A stretch of DNA of 64,000 bases from Bradyrhizobium roseum (GTDB lineage Bacteria; Pseudomonadota; Alphaproteobacteria; Rhizobiales; Xanthobacteraceae), in contig NZ_CP129212.1 in assembly GCF_030413175.1 (NCBI RefSeq), positions 744,001 through 808,000 of the forward strand. The letters are read 5' to 3'. A program made the translations under genes and the position numbers. Shown here in pieces: positions 17,355-25,824 of this stretch (its first letter is position 1; the number at the start of each line of letters is the position of its first letter). The notes under the pieces were generated by a model. The model had not been told where the DNA came from. It worked only from the letters and a program-made list of their open reading frames with translations, and made no database searches.

Positions 17355-17723
17355 GACCGGGCCTCACGGAGAGTACAATACCGCTTCAGCAGATTTTCGA
17401 TCGTTGTGGTGAAGCACTGAACGATGAAACGCGGCATTGGCCGGATACGACATGCCCGGCGGATATCCTCGAAGTTACGAGCGAGTCGCTAAAAAACCGT
17501 GATATTTTGCTGCATTTTGTAGGCTTCCGGCTCGTTACTTCTACGTATTTTTACAGGGTATTCGCGATTTTTGGATGAGGTTCTGACGATCGCACAATCG
17601 GGAATTGCCGGAGATACCTTGCGCCGCCTTGCGCAAAAAAACGGGTGAGGAGTTTACATCTTCCTCACCCTTTCGATTGCAGCCATCCGTCGTCGCTGTG
17701 GTCGGCTGCGATGCGCCGGCGCC
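17355..17723. other. 369-bp gene-free stretch
   Basis: It lies between the PilZ gene start (17354) and the end of the glutathione transferase gene (17724). The left part is AT-rich for this genome (17485-17580) and is the likely PilZ promoter region. The right end holds the transferase terminator. No conserved open frame or RNA is recognisable. Confidence 0.5.
17634..17670 (-). terminator. Rho-independent terminator of the GST gene
   Basis: On the minus strand a 9-bp stem GGGTGAGGA...TCCTCACCC (17662-17670 with 17643-17651, 10-nt loop) is followed by a run of seven T. It lies about 55 bp after the glutathione transferase stop codon. Confidence 0.85.
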
Positions 17724-18338
17724 TTACGCCGCCTTCAACAGCCCTTCTTTGGTGAGCGCTTCCTGCACCTTCGGGCGGGCGGCGACGCGGTTCTTGTAGG
17801 CGACAAGATTCGGCATAGCGGAGAGGTCGAACTTCATCCGGTCCGCCCACGACAGCATCGTGAACAAATAGCCGTCGGCGACGGTGAAATCCTTGCCCAT
17901 CAGGTAATCGCGGCCGCCGAGCTGGCTGTCGACATACTTGAACTTGCCCATCACCCGGTCCTTGAAGAATGCCTTGGCCTCGTCGGCGAGTACCGGCGAG
18001 AACATCGGGCCGAAATTCTTGTGCAGCTCTGCGGTGATGAAGTTCAGCCACTCCAAGAGCTTGTAGCGGTCGCCGCTGTCGCGGGCGGGGGCGAGGTTCT
18101 TCGCCGCGGCCTGGTCGGCGATCATCTGGACAATGACCGGCCCTTCGGTGATCAATTCGCCCGAATCGAGCGCCAGCGCCGGCACCTGGCCCTTCGGGTT
18201 GATCTTCAAAAAGTCGTCACCGTTCTCCAGCTTCTTGGCGCGCAGGTCGACTTTCACGAGGTCATAGGGCAGACCGGCCTCGAGTAGCGCGATATGGGGG
18301 GATAGCGAGCAGGCGCCTGGGGAATAGTACAATTTCAT
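17724..18338 (-). CDS. gstA: Beta-class glutathione S-transferase
   Basis: A 204-residue cytosolic glutathione transferase. The thioredoxin-like domain (1-80) starts MKLYYSPGACSLSPHIALLEAG, with the bacterial beta-class Cys at position 10, the cis-proline region GQVPAL, and the glutathione gamma-glutamyl contact in ITEGPVIVQ. The all-helical domain has the N-capping motif FTVADGYLF. Length and motifs match E. coli GstA. It is divergent from a MarR-family gene, with a double dyad between them, which suggests control by that regulator. It has its own terminator. Confidence 0.93.
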   Translation of the reverse strand: MKLYYSPGACSLSPHIALLEAGLPYDLVKVDLRAKKLENGDDFLKINPKGQVPALALDSGELITEGPVIVQMIADQAAAKNLAPARDSGDRYKLLEWLNFITAELHKNFGPMFSPVLADEAKAFFKDRVMGKFKYVDSQLGGRDYLMGKDFTVADGYLFTMLSWADRMKFDLSAMPNLVAYKNRVAARPKVQEALTKEGLLKAA

Positions 18339-18374
18339 CGGCTTTTCCTTCCCTCGTAATTGATTGACGGGCTG

Positions 18375-18424
18375 ACTAAATGCATCTGCATGGAATAGTC
18401 AAGATTGATGCAGGTGCATTTAGT
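18375..18424. promoter_or_regulatory. Double dyad operator between gst and marR-type gene
   Basis: A 17-nt arm ACTAAATGCATCTGCAT (18375-18391) faces its complement ATGCAGGTGCATTTAGT (18408-18424, 16 of 17 matching) across 16 bp. Within each arm sits the smaller dyad ATGCA-N2-TGCAT (18380-18391 and 18408-18419), centres 28 bp apart. Two copies of a MarR-type half-site pair between divergent genes fit cooperative repression of both promoters. Confidence 0.7.
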
Positions 18425-18448
18425 GCGCTACACTGATCTCCGACTGAT

Positions 18449-18949
18449 ATGGACGGGACTATGAAACGCAAACCTTCGACCGAGGCGACCGCCGCCTGGA
18501 TCCGCCTGATGCGGGTGCAGAGCCGGGTGCTCGACGCCGTCGAGCAGGATCTGAAGAAGGCGGGCTTTCCGCCGCTGGCCTGGTACGACGCGCTCTTGGA
18601 ACTGTCGCGCGCGCCGTCCGGCGAGATGCGCCCGGTGGAACTGGAAAAGCAGATGCTGATCCCGCAATACTCGACCTCGCGGCTGATCGACCGGCTCGTC
18701 GACGAGGGACTGGCGGCGCGGCGCGAATGCAAGATCGACAAGCGCGGCCAGTTCGTCGAGATCACCGAGGCCGGACGCGAAATGCAGAAGAAGATGTGGA
18801 GCGCCTATTCGGCGGCGATCGAAAAGCACGTCGGCTCCAAATTGTCCGACGCCGACGCCATGAAGCTTTGCGGCCTGCTTGACCGGCTGGGCTGCTCGTG
18901 CTCCGAGGTCAAGGCAGCCGCCGCCCGCGACGGCGTGCCGGCGCGATGA
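18449..18949 (+). CDS. MarR-family transcriptional regulator
   Basis: A 166-residue winged-helix regulator. The helix-turn-helix and wing are visible in VELEKQMLIPQYSTSRLIDRLVDEGLAARRECKIDKRGQFVEITEAGREM, the standard MarR layout with the D-x-R wing motif written as DKRGQFVEIT. The C-terminal helix contains two close cysteines (CSC near 153), which could make it thiol- or oxidant-sensitive. The start could also be the internal ATG at 18461. It is divergent from the glutathione transferase, and glutamate-cysteine ligase follows downstream in the same direction, giving a glutathione theme. Confidence 0.9.
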   Translation: MDGTMKRKPSTEATAAWIRLMRVQSRVLDAVEQDLKKAGFPPLAWYDALLELSRAPSGEMRPVELEKQMLIPQYSTSRLIDRLVDEGLAARRECKIDKRGQFVEITEAGREMQKKMWSAYSAAIEKHVGSKLSDADAMKLCGLLDRLGCSCSEVKAAAARDGVPAR

Positions 18950-19045
18950 CCGCCCTGAACTTTTTCGTTGTTGCGGACGATGCCGTCCGCATTCCCTTGG
19001 CCACTCGGCGCTTTCGGTCGAATCGCCTGACATCCGGATGTTCCC

Positions 19046-20416
19046 ATGGCGCGTGACCAGATCGATATGAGGCCGCTGGAATCACGCGACGAACTCGTCG
19101 CGTGGTTCGAGGCCGGCATCAAGCCGCCGTCCGAGTTTCGCATCGGCACCGAGCACGAGAAGACCCCGTTCACGCTGGAAGGCCATCAGCCCGTCCCCTA
19201 CGAAGGCGCACGCGGCATCGGCGCGCTGCTCGAAGGCATGCAGCTCCTGCTCGGCTGGGAGCCGATCATGGAGGGCGGCAACATTATCGGGCTCTACGAC
19301 ATCACCGGCGGCGGCGCGATTTCGCTGGAGCCCGGCGGGCAGTTCGAGCTGTCGGGGGCGCCGGTCGAGACCATCCACCAAACCCAGTCCGAGCTGATGG
19401 CGCATCTGGCGCAGGTGCGCGAGATCGCAACCCCGTTGGGGATCGGCTTTCTCGGGCTCGGCATGACGCCTTCCTGGTCACGATCGCAGATGCCGGTCAT
19501 GCCCAAGGGCCGCTACAAGATCATGACCAACTACATGCCGAAGGTCGGCAAATACGGCCTCGACATGATGTACCGCACCTGCACGGTGCAGACCAATCTC
19601 GACTTCTCCTCCGAAGCCGACATGGTCAAGAAGCTCCGGGTATCGGTGGCGCTGCAACCGATCGCGACCGCCTTGTTCGCCAATTCGCCGTTCACAGAAG
19701 GCAAGCCGAACGGCTTCCTGTCGTTCCGATCCGAGATCTGGCGCGATACCGACAATGCGCGTGCCGGCATGATCCCCTGGGTGTTCGAGGACGGCATGGG
19801 GTTCGAGCGCTGGGTCGATTACGCGCTCGATGTGCCGATGTATTTCGTCAAGCGCGGCGACCAGTACATCGACGTATCCGGCATGTCGTTCCGTTCGCTG
19901 ATGGCGGGCCGCCTCGACAATCTCGCCGGCGAGCGCGCGACCATCTCCGACTGGGCCAATCATCTCTCGACGATCTTCCCGGAAGTCCGCCTCAAGCGCT
20001 ATCTGGAAATGCGCGGCGCCGACGGCGTGCCGTGGGGCCGGCTGCCGGCATTGCCGGCGTTCTGGGTCGGGCTGCTCTACGACGACCAGAGCTTGAACGC
20101 GGCCTGGGATCTGGTCAGCCACTGGACAGCGCAGGAGCGCCAGGCCTTGCGGGACGACGTGCCGCGCTTCGGCTTCAAGGCCAGGATCCGGGATCGCTAT
20201 TTGTTCGAGATCGCCCGGGAGTGCCTGACGCTGTCGCATGCCGGCCTGCGCCGGCGTGGCCATATCGATCAACTCGGCCGCGACGAGAGCCGCTACCTCG
20301 AACCGCTGGAGCACATCCTGGAAGCGGGCCGGACGCCCGCCGAAGAGATGCTGGACAAGTTCAACGGCCCGTGGGGCGGTTCCGTCGAGCCTGTATACCA
20401 GGAATACGCGTTCTGA
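19046..20416 (+). CDS. gshA: Glutamate-cysteine ligase, plant/alphaproteobacterial type
   Basis: First enzyme of glutathione synthesis, joining glutamate and cysteine with ATP. The 456-residue length and motifs match the class shared by plants and alphaproteobacteria rather than the E. coli type: FRIGTEHEKTPF near residue 31, EGGNIIGLYDITGGGAISLEPGGQFELSGAPVETIHQT (about 75-112) and the CTVQTNLDFSSEADMVKKLR segment. The second gene of the pathway (gshB) is not in the window. Its location just after a MarR regulator and gst suggests a thiol-defence neighbourhood, though no shared promoter is proven. Confidence 0.95.
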   Translation: MARDQIDMRPLESRDELVAWFEAGIKPPSEFRIGTEHEKTPFTLEGHQPVPYEGARGIGALLEGMQLLLGWEPIMEGGNIIGLYDITGGGAISLEPGGQFELSGAPVETIHQTQSELMAHLAQVREIATPLGIGFLGLGMTPSWSRSQMPVMPKGRYKIMTNYMPKVGKYGLDMMYRTCTVQTNLDFSSEADMVKKLRVSVALQPIATALFANSPFTEGKPNGFLSFRSEIWRDTDNARAGMIPWVFEDGMGFERWVDYALDVPMYFVKRGDQYIDVSGMSFRSLMAGRLDNLAGERATISDWANHLSTIFPEVRLKRYLEMRGADGVPWGRLPALPAFWVGLLYDDQSLNAAWDLVSHWTAQERQALRDDVPRFGFKARIRDRYLFEIARECLTLSHAGLRRRGHIDQLGRDESRYLEPLEHILEAGRTPAEEMLDKFNGPWGGSVEPVYQEYAF

Positions 20417-20551
20417 CCGAAGGGCCTGCCTGAACTTTCGCGGCCGTTCATCCACCGTACAGGTTGATGGCGCTCAAATGGCCAATCAACGGTCTGTGCG
20501 GGAGGGTTTTGCCGTCCCGCGCCGCAACGCGTACTCGAAAGCAACCCGCGA

Positions 20552-21106
20552 ATGGGGACTGGTCGCCTGCTCAGGGCGTGTGTGGTGATGCTTGCCCTCT
20601 TGGCGGCGGCCGCATCCGTGCGCCCGGCGCAGGCGCAGGCGAATTTCGACCGGCCGGGCAGCGACTATCTCAGCGCCCCCGTGACCTCGGGCGACCCGGC
20701 CGAATGCGCGCTGGTGTGCGAACGCGACCGCCGCTGCCGCGCCTGGACCTTCAGCTACCCGACCGACCTCGCCAACCGCGCGGTGTGCTGGCTCAAGAGC
20801 AACGTGCCGCCGCGGGTGCAGAGCGATTGCTGCGTCTCCGGCGTCCGTGGCGCCGGCGTGCTCGAACGGCGCAACGACGCCGTCGAAACCTCGATCGACC
20901 GCTTCGGCGGCGACTACAAGAGTTTCGACCTCAAGCGCAGCGACGGCGACGACGCCTGCAAGGCCGCCTGCGCCGCCGACAACAAATGCCGCGCCTGGAC
21001 CTATGCGCGGCCGGGCTACGCCGGCAAGGAAGCGCACTGCTTCCTGAAAAAGGACATCAAGCCGCCGCGCCGGAAGGCTGGGTTTATCTCGGGCGTGGTC
21101 AGGTAA
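20552..21106 (+). CDS. Secreted protein with two PAN/apple domains
   Basis: A 184-residue exported protein. A signal peptide (hydrophobic about 8-22, cleavage near AQAQA) is followed by two PAN-type repeats of about 70 residues. Each has the pattern FDRPGSDY/DRFGGDYKSF, D-x-C-x3-C-x(5-6)-CRAWT-F/YxRP and CxLK. Eight or more cysteines are expected to be disulfide-bonded in the periplasm. PAN domains bind protein or carbohydrate. The neighbouring thioredoxin/CcdA pair suggests a local need for thiol redox handling; that link is inference. The start may also be one of the GTG codons about ten residues in. Confidence 0.82.
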   Translation: MGTGRLLRACVVMLALLAAAASVRPAQAQANFDRPGSDYLSAPVTSGDPAECALVCERDRRCRAWTFSYPTDLANRAVCWLKSNVPPRVQSDCCVSGVRGAGVLERRNDAVETSIDRFGGDYKSFDLKRSDGDDACKAACAADNKCRAWTYARPGYAGKEAHCFLKKDIKPPRRKAGFISGVVR

Positions 21107-21190
21107 CATTTCGGGCGGCTGCTTCGTACCTCCCACTGCGACGCGCGTGCTGACAAATATGGCCGGCGGCGCGGTATCAGGGAGATCGAA

Positions 21191-21604
21191 ATGTCCACGA
21201 TGAAATTCTCGCGCAGGTTCTTTCACGCGGCCGTGATCGGGGTGACGCTGCTGGCGGCAGGATGGTCGCTGCCGGCGTCGGCCGGCAGTGCGGTGCCGTT
21301 TTCCGCCGAAGCCTTCAAGGCGGCCCAGGCGGGCGGTGGCCCGATCCTGGTCGAGATCCATGCCGACTGGTGTCCGACCTGCAAGGCGCAGACGCCGATC
21401 CTGGAAAAGCTTGCGGCGGAGCCGAAGTTCAAGGACCTGAAAATATTCCGCGTCGATTTCGACGGGATGAAAGCGGCGGTGAAGGACTTCAAGGCGCAGA
21501 GCCAGTCGACCCTGATCGTGTTCAAGGGACCGGCCGAGCGCGGCCGCTCCGTCGGCGACACCAAGCCGGCCTCGATCGCGGCGCTGCTCGACAAGAGCCT
21601 GTAG
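21191..21604 (+). CDS. Periplasmic thioredoxin-like protein
   Basis: A 137-residue exported thioredoxin-fold protein. The signal peptide covers about residues 1-30 (FHAAVIGVTLLAAGWSLPASAG). The active site is CPTC in EIHADWCPTCKAQTPILEKL. A later TLIVFKGPAERGRSVGDT segment replaces the usual TlilF-x-G strand. GGGAGAT lies before the ATG. It is 10 bp upstream of a CcdA-like membrane protein, so the two probably form a unit carrying electrons from the cytoplasm to periplasmic thiols. Confidence 0.88.
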   Translation: MSTMKFSRRFFHAAVIGVTLLAAGWSLPASAGSAVPFSAEAFKAAQAGGGPILVEIHADWCPTCKAQTPILEKLAAEPKFKDLKIFRVDFDGMKAAVKDFKAQSQSTLIVFKGPAERGRSVGDTKPASIAALLDKSL

Positions 21605-21614
21605 CGTAACGCCG

Positions 21615-22331
21615 GTGGGCACGCTCGCACTGGCCTTTGCGGCCGGATTACTGTCGATCTTGTCGCCCTGCGTGCTGCCGCTGGTGCCGATCGTGCTCGG
21701 GGCCGCGGTCGCGGCCCATCCGTTCGGCGCATTGGCGCTGGCCTCGGGCCTTTCGGTCTCGTTCACGGGCATCGGCCTGCTGCTGGCGGTGGCGGGCTTC
21801 GGGCTCGGCATCGACGCCGGCTTGTTTCGCGTCGCTGCCGCCATCGTCATGATCGCGCTCGGCGCGGTGCTGCTGGTGCCGTCATGGCAGGCGCAACTGG
21901 CGGCCGCCGGCAGTCCGGTGTCGGCCTGGGCCGACCGGCAGTTCGGCGGCGTTGCCTCCTCCGGGCTCGCCGGCCAGTTCGGCATCGGCCTTCTGCTCGG
22001 CGCGGTCTGGTCGCCCTGCGTCGGCCCGACGCTGGGGGCCGCGTCGCTGCTCGCCTCGCAGGGCCGCGATCTGCCGCAGGTCGCGCTGACCATGGCGGTG
22101 TTCGGCATCGGCGCCGGCCTGCCGCTGGTGTTGCTCGGGCTGCTGTCGCGCGCCACCCTGATGCGGGTCAGGGCGCGGCTGATGTCGGCCGGCAGTCTCG
22201 GCAAAGGTCTGCTCGGCGCCGCCTTCATCCTGATCGGGGTGGCGATCGTCACCGGCGCCGACAAGCGGATCGAGGCCGCGCTGGTCGAAGCGTCGCCGCA
22301 ATGGCTGACGGATTTGACGACGTCGTTCTAG
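21615..22331 (+). CDS. CcdA-family thiol-disulfide transmembrane carrier
   Basis: A 238-residue membrane protein with about six helices. The two redox cysteines of the DsbD/CcdA family are present: LSPCVLPLVPIVLG (about 16-29) and VWSPCVGPTLGAA (about 135-147). Such proteins move reducing equivalents across the inner membrane to a periplasmic thioredoxin, here probably the product of the preceding gene. Translation starts at GTG 21615, ten bases after the thioredoxin stop. A role in cytochrome c maturation is possible but no ccm genes are nearby. Confidence 0.9.
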   Translation: MGTLALAFAAGLLSILSPCVLPLVPIVLGAAVAAHPFGALALASGLSVSFTGIGLLLAVAGFGLGIDAGLFRVAAAIVMIALGAVLLVPSWQAQLAAAGSPVSAWADRQFGGVASSGLAGQFGIGLLLGAVWSPCVGPTLGAASLLASQGRDLPQVALTMAVFGIGAGLPLVLLGLLSRATLMRVRARLMSAGSLGKGLLGAAFILIGVAIVTGADKRIEAALVEASPQWLTDLTTSF

Positions 22332-22901
22332 CTATGCGATGGCAGGCAGCACTGTGATTTCGGGCCACAATGATTTCCAACGCGCGGCTTTCGCCGCATA
22401 GTTCGCCGCCGAAAAATTCGGCGCCGGATTGGGGCGCACGATCATCGCCGCGACATCGTCAAAGCCGTTCGGTGCGTACACCTCATAGCCATGCTCCGTG
22501 CGCCGCAGCCCGATCTGGGTGTTTTTGGTAAGGAAGCGGTCGATGCCGTCGCTCGAACGGCGCAGTTCGGGATAGGGCAGGCCGTGTTTTTCGCCGTACC
22601 ACAGATGCACGCGCGCCTGGTTGCGGGCCTCGACCCCGATGCCACGTTTTGTGAGGCGCTCGGCAAGCGTGCGGATGATCCTGTCTTCCGCTTCCCATGA
22701 GGTGTCGGGATCGAAATAGAACACGTCGTAATCGTTGATGCCGTAATCGACCGCGCGCCCGGTCAATACGTTCCACACCGTCTGGACCAGACATCCCGCC
22801 ACCAGCCAGGAATCCGGCAGTCCGAGTTGAAACAGTTCTTCGGTAATGATGGCGTTGGCGGGATTCTTTAGAACTGCTGTGAGGAACTGGTCCTGATCCA
22901 T
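22332..22901 (-). CDS. Nucleotidyltransferase-fold family protein (DUF925 type)
   Basis: A 189-residue cytoplasmic protein. It shows a G-x6-WN-x-LTGR segment followed by YGINDYDVFYFDPDTSWEAED, where the D-x-D and later Asp residues resemble the metal-binding centre of nucleotidyltransferase folds. GFDDVAAMIVRPNP lies near the C-terminus. This matches the NTP_transf_6 family, conserved in proteobacteria with unknown substrate. It ends immediately next to the convergent CcdA gene and is followed upstream by lepB. Confidence 0.85.
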   Translation of the reverse strand: MDQDQFLTAVLKNPANAIITEELFQLGLPDSWLVAGCLVQTVWNVLTGRAVDYGINDYDVFYFDPDTSWEAEDRIIRTLAERLTKRGIGVEARNQARVHLWYGEKHGLPYPELRRSSDGIDRFLTKNTQIGLRRTEHGYEVYAPNGFDDVAAMIVRPNPAPNFSAANYAAKAARWKSLWPEITVLPAIA

Positions 22902-22939
22902 CGGCCCGCCGCCTACTCCTCACCTGGATGACGAAAGCC

Positions 22940-23722
22940 TCACTGCACGGACGTAAAGAACCGCGCCAGCCGGAATCCCGACAGCCACGTCCATACCGGC
23001 TGGCTGCGCATGCCGAGATCCCAGGAGCCGACCACGGCGTCCGCCCGGCCGATCAGGCTGTCGACCGGCAGCAAGCCGACGCCGCCGTCGCGCACCGCGA
23101 CGCGGCTGTCGGCCGAATTGTCCCTGTTATCGCCGAGCACGAACAATTTTCCCGGCGGCACCGTCACCTCGGGCGTGTTGTCGAGCCGGCCATTGTCGCG
23201 GATCTTGAAGATGGCGTGGCTGACGCCGTTCGGCAGCGTTTCGACAAACTTGTAGGCCCGCTCGGTGTTGCCGCGCTCGTCTTCCGCCGTGCCGATCCCG
23301 TCCGGCTTCAGCGCGGCGGCGTGGTCGTTGATGAAGAGCTGTCCCTGCCGCAGCTGGATGCGGTCGCCCGGCAATCCCACGACGCGCTTGACCCAGGCTT
23401 GCGAGCGGTCGCCCGGCCAGCGGAACACGACGACGTCGCCGCGCTTGGGCGTGTCGCCGAACAGGCGGCCGGTCTCCGGCAGCGTGATCTGGATCGGCAG
23501 CGACGACGCGCCGTAACCGTAGGGGAATTTTGACGCCACCAGCGCGTCGCCGATCAGCAGCGTCGGCTCCATCGAGCCGGACGGCACGTAGAACGGCTCG
23601 GCGATCGCGCCCTTGGCGACGAACACGATGCCGACGATCGCAGCCAGCTGCACGGCCTGGGCGCGCCAGCTCGACGGCTTGCCCGGACGGTGCTTTTCGC
23701 CGGCCGTTTTCGCGTCGCTCAC
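22940..23722 (-). CDS. lepB: Signal peptidase I
   Basis: A 260-residue inner-membrane protease that removes signal peptides from exported proteins. One N-terminal transmembrane helix (about 22-40) is followed by the box-B motif PSGSMEPTLLIGD with catalytic S50 and the box-D motif AWVKRVVGLPGDRI with catalytic K112. Box E is visible as LGDNRDNSADSR. The start is a GTG at 23722, whose first base is the last of the tldD TAG stop. Expression is therefore coupled to tldD, an unusual partner for lepB. Confidence 0.96.
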   Translation of the reverse strand: MSDAKTAGEKHRPGKPSSWRAQAVQLAAIVGIVFVAKGAIAEPFYVPSGSMEPTLLIGDALVASKFPYGYGASSLPIQITLPETGRLFGDTPKRGDVVVFRWPGDRSQAWVKRVVGLPGDRIQLRQGQLFINDHAAALKPDGIGTAEDERGNTERAYKFVETLPNGVSHAIFKIRDNGRLDNTPEVTVPPGKLFVLGDNRDNSADSRVAVRDGGVGLLPVDSLIGRADAVVGSWDLGMRSQPVWTWLSGFRLARFFTSVQ

Positions 23723-25146
23723 TAGCCGGTTCCTCCGACCGTGATCTTTTCCATCCGCAGCGTCGGCTGGCCGACGCCGACCGGCACGCCCTGGCCGTTC
23801 TTGCCGCAGGTGCCGATGCCGGTATCGAGCGCGAGGTCGTTGCCGACCATGGTGATGCGATGCAGGTCGGTCGGCCCGTTGCCGATCAGCATGGCACCCT
23901 TGAGGGGGGCGCCGAGCTTGCCGTTCTCAATTTTGTACGCCTCGGTGCACTGGAACACATATTTGCCCGAGGTGATGTCGACCTGGCCGCCGCCGAAATT
24001 CGCGGCGTAGATGCCGTTCTTCACCGAAGCCAGGATCTCCGCCGGATCGCGCTGGCCGGCCAGCATGTAGGTGTTGGTCATGCGCGGCATCGGCACGTGG
24101 GCATAGCTCTGGCGGCGACCGTTGCCGGTCGGCTTCATGTTCATCAGCCGCGCGTTCTGGCGGTCCTGCATGTAGCCGACCAGGATGCCGTCCTCGATCA
24201 AAACCGTGCGGTTGGTCGGCGTGCCCTCGTCGTCGATCGAGAGCGAGCCGCGCCGCGACGCCATGGTGCCGTCGTCCACCACCGTGACGCCCTTGGCCGC
24301 GACCTGCTTGCCCATCAGCCCTGCAAAGGCCGACGTCTGCTTGCGGTTGAAATCGCCTTCGAGGCCGTGGCCGACCGCCTCATGCAGCATCACGCCGGGC
24401 CAGCCGGCGCCGAGCACCACGTCCATTTCGCCGGCCGGGGCTGGCACCGATTCCAGGTTGACCAGCGCCTCGCGGATCGCGCCGTCGGCCGCCTCGCGCC
24501 ACGCCTTGGTCTCGATGAAGCGCGCATAGCCCTCGCGGCCGCCATATCCCTTGCTGCCGCTCTCCTGCCGGTCGCCTTGCCCGGCGACCACGGAAATATT
24601 GACCCGCACCAGCGGGCGGATGTCGCGATAGCTCTCGCCGTCGGGGCGCAGGATTTCGACCACCTGCCAGGTGGCGCCGAGGCTGATGGAAGCCTGCCGC
24701 ACCCGCGGATCCTTGTCGCGGACATAGGCGTCGATCTCGGCCAGCAGTTTCACCTTGGCCTCGAAGCCCGGCGCTTCCAGCGGATTGTCGTCGCCGTAGA
24801 GCCGCACGTTGGTATGCGCCGGCGCCGCGGCAAAATGGCCGCTGTATCCGCCGCGCACCGCCGCCACCGCATCCGCCGCGCGAATCAGCGCCGGCAGGGA
24901 GACGTCGGACGAATGCGCATAGCCGACGGCGTCGTCCTTGACGGCGCGCAGGCCAAACCCTTGGCTGGTGTCGTAGGTCGCTTGCTTCAGCCGGCCGTTG
25001 TCAAAGCCGAGCGCTTCGGTCTGGCCATATTCCAGAAACAGCTCGCCATCGTCGGCCCCCTCGAGACCCCGCGTGATCTCGCGACGAACGGCATCGCGGT
25101 CGAGATTGGCGCGGTCGAGCAGGGAAGTTGTCGCGGGATTGGTCAT
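23722..25146 (-). CDS. tldD: Metalloprotease TldD
   Basis: A 474-residue zinc protease subunit of the TldD/PmbA family. The metal motif HExxxH is present as HEAVGHGLEGDF. The family features EYGQTEALGFDNGRLKQATYDTSQGFGLRAVKDDAVGYA (substrate barrel) and ITVGGTG at the C-terminus are also visible. With PmbA/TldE it forms a heterodimer that degrades unfolded peptides and matures some peptide products. No pmbA partner is in the window. It lies upstream of lepB with a one-base overlap. Confidence 0.96.
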   Translation of the reverse strand: MTNPATTSLLDRANLDRDAVRREITRGLEGADDGELFLEYGQTEALGFDNGRLKQATYDTSQGFGLRAVKDDAVGYAHSSDVSLPALIRAADAVAAVRGGYSGHFAAAPAHTNVRLYGDDNPLEAPGFEAKVKLLAEIDAYVRDKDPRVRQASISLGATWQVVEILRPDGESYRDIRPLVRVNISVVAGQGDRQESGSKGYGGREGYARFIETKAWREAADGAIREALVNLESVPAPAGEMDVVLGAGWPGVMLHEAVGHGLEGDFNRKQTSAFAGLMGKQVAAKGVTVVDDGTMASRRGSLSIDDEGTPTNRTVLIEDGILVGYMQDRQNARLMNMKPTGNGRRQSYAHVPMPRMTNTYMLAGQRDPAEILASVKNGIYAANFGGGQVDITSGKYVFQCTEAYKIENGKLGAPLKGAMLIGNGPTDLHRITMVGNDLALDTGIGTCGKNGQGVPVGVGQPTLRMEKITVGGTG

Positions 25147-25245
25147 GCAGGCTCCGATTCAGCGCAAATGCCGGGGGCGTACCCACTCTCGCAGGAACGA
25201 CAATCGCCCGAAGATAGTCATGCGCCCAACGAAAGGGGAGCCCCC

Positions 25246-25782
25246 TCACGGCAGCTTGTCATACCCTTCCCCCAGCCCGTTCAGGCTGAGCGGAAAGCCG
25301 ATGCCCTCTTCGGGCGTCTCAAAGATAATGAAAGTTGCGGTTTTGGCGCTCCGGAGCTGGCCGAGCAGCTTCTCCTCCAGCACCACCTCGGCCACGCATC
25401 CGTTCGGCAGGCAGCGGACGAATCCAGCCCGGCCGACGTCCTGGTTGTCGAGCTTCAGCCCGAGCCCTGACGGCAGCAGCACGCCGAGCGGCGCGACCAC
25501 CCGCATCAGCTTGCTCTTCTGGTCGGCCGTCTTCAGCACGATCACGGTGAGGCCGGCGTTGGAGCGGTCCTCCGCTACCACGCTCTGGATCAGGGCGCAT
25601 TGCTCGCCCTGGGCACCCGGCGGGGTGTCGCAGCGGATCTGCCAGTCGCCATGGACCGAGCGCACCGCGCCCTGGGCGGTGGCGGCCTGGGTCAGGCCCA
25701 GCATGAGGGCCGCGGCGAGCAGGCCGGCCAGCCAGCGGGCCGGTTCCCGACCCACTCTCGCCTGATGTTTCGAACGCCCCAT
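25246..25782 (-). CDS. Invasion-associated locus B (IalB) family periplasmic protein
   Basis: A 178-residue exported protein. A signal peptide (WLAGLLAAALMLGLTQAATAQ) precedes the IalB-type domain with HGDWQIRCDTPPGAQGEQCALIQ, an internal VVAPLGVLLPSGLGLKLD segment and RCLPNGCVAEV. The two Cys pairs probably form disulfides. The family is named from Bartonella but is widespread in non-pathogenic rhizobia, where its role is unclear. The start at 25782 is supported by AGAGGA upstream; an in-frame ATG at 25824 is also open. Confidence 0.85.
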   Translation of the reverse strand: MGRSKHQARVGREPARWLAGLLAAALMLGLTQAATAQGAVRSVHGDWQIRCDTPPGAQGEQCALIQSVVAEDRSNAGLTVIVLKTADQKSKLMRVVAPLGVLLPSGLGLKLDNQDVGRAGFVRCLPNGCVAEVVLEEKLLGQLRSAKTATFIIFETPEEGIGFPLSLNGLGEGYDKLP

Positions 25783-25824
25783 CTGGGTCGATCCTCTTAT
25801 CGATTTCCGGCGGTGCAGGGACAT

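Noticed and set aside
23530..25470. A long antisense frame over lepB, tldD and IalB genes
   Set aside because: Mirror of three well-supported minus-strand genes; no domain features, His/Arg-rich.
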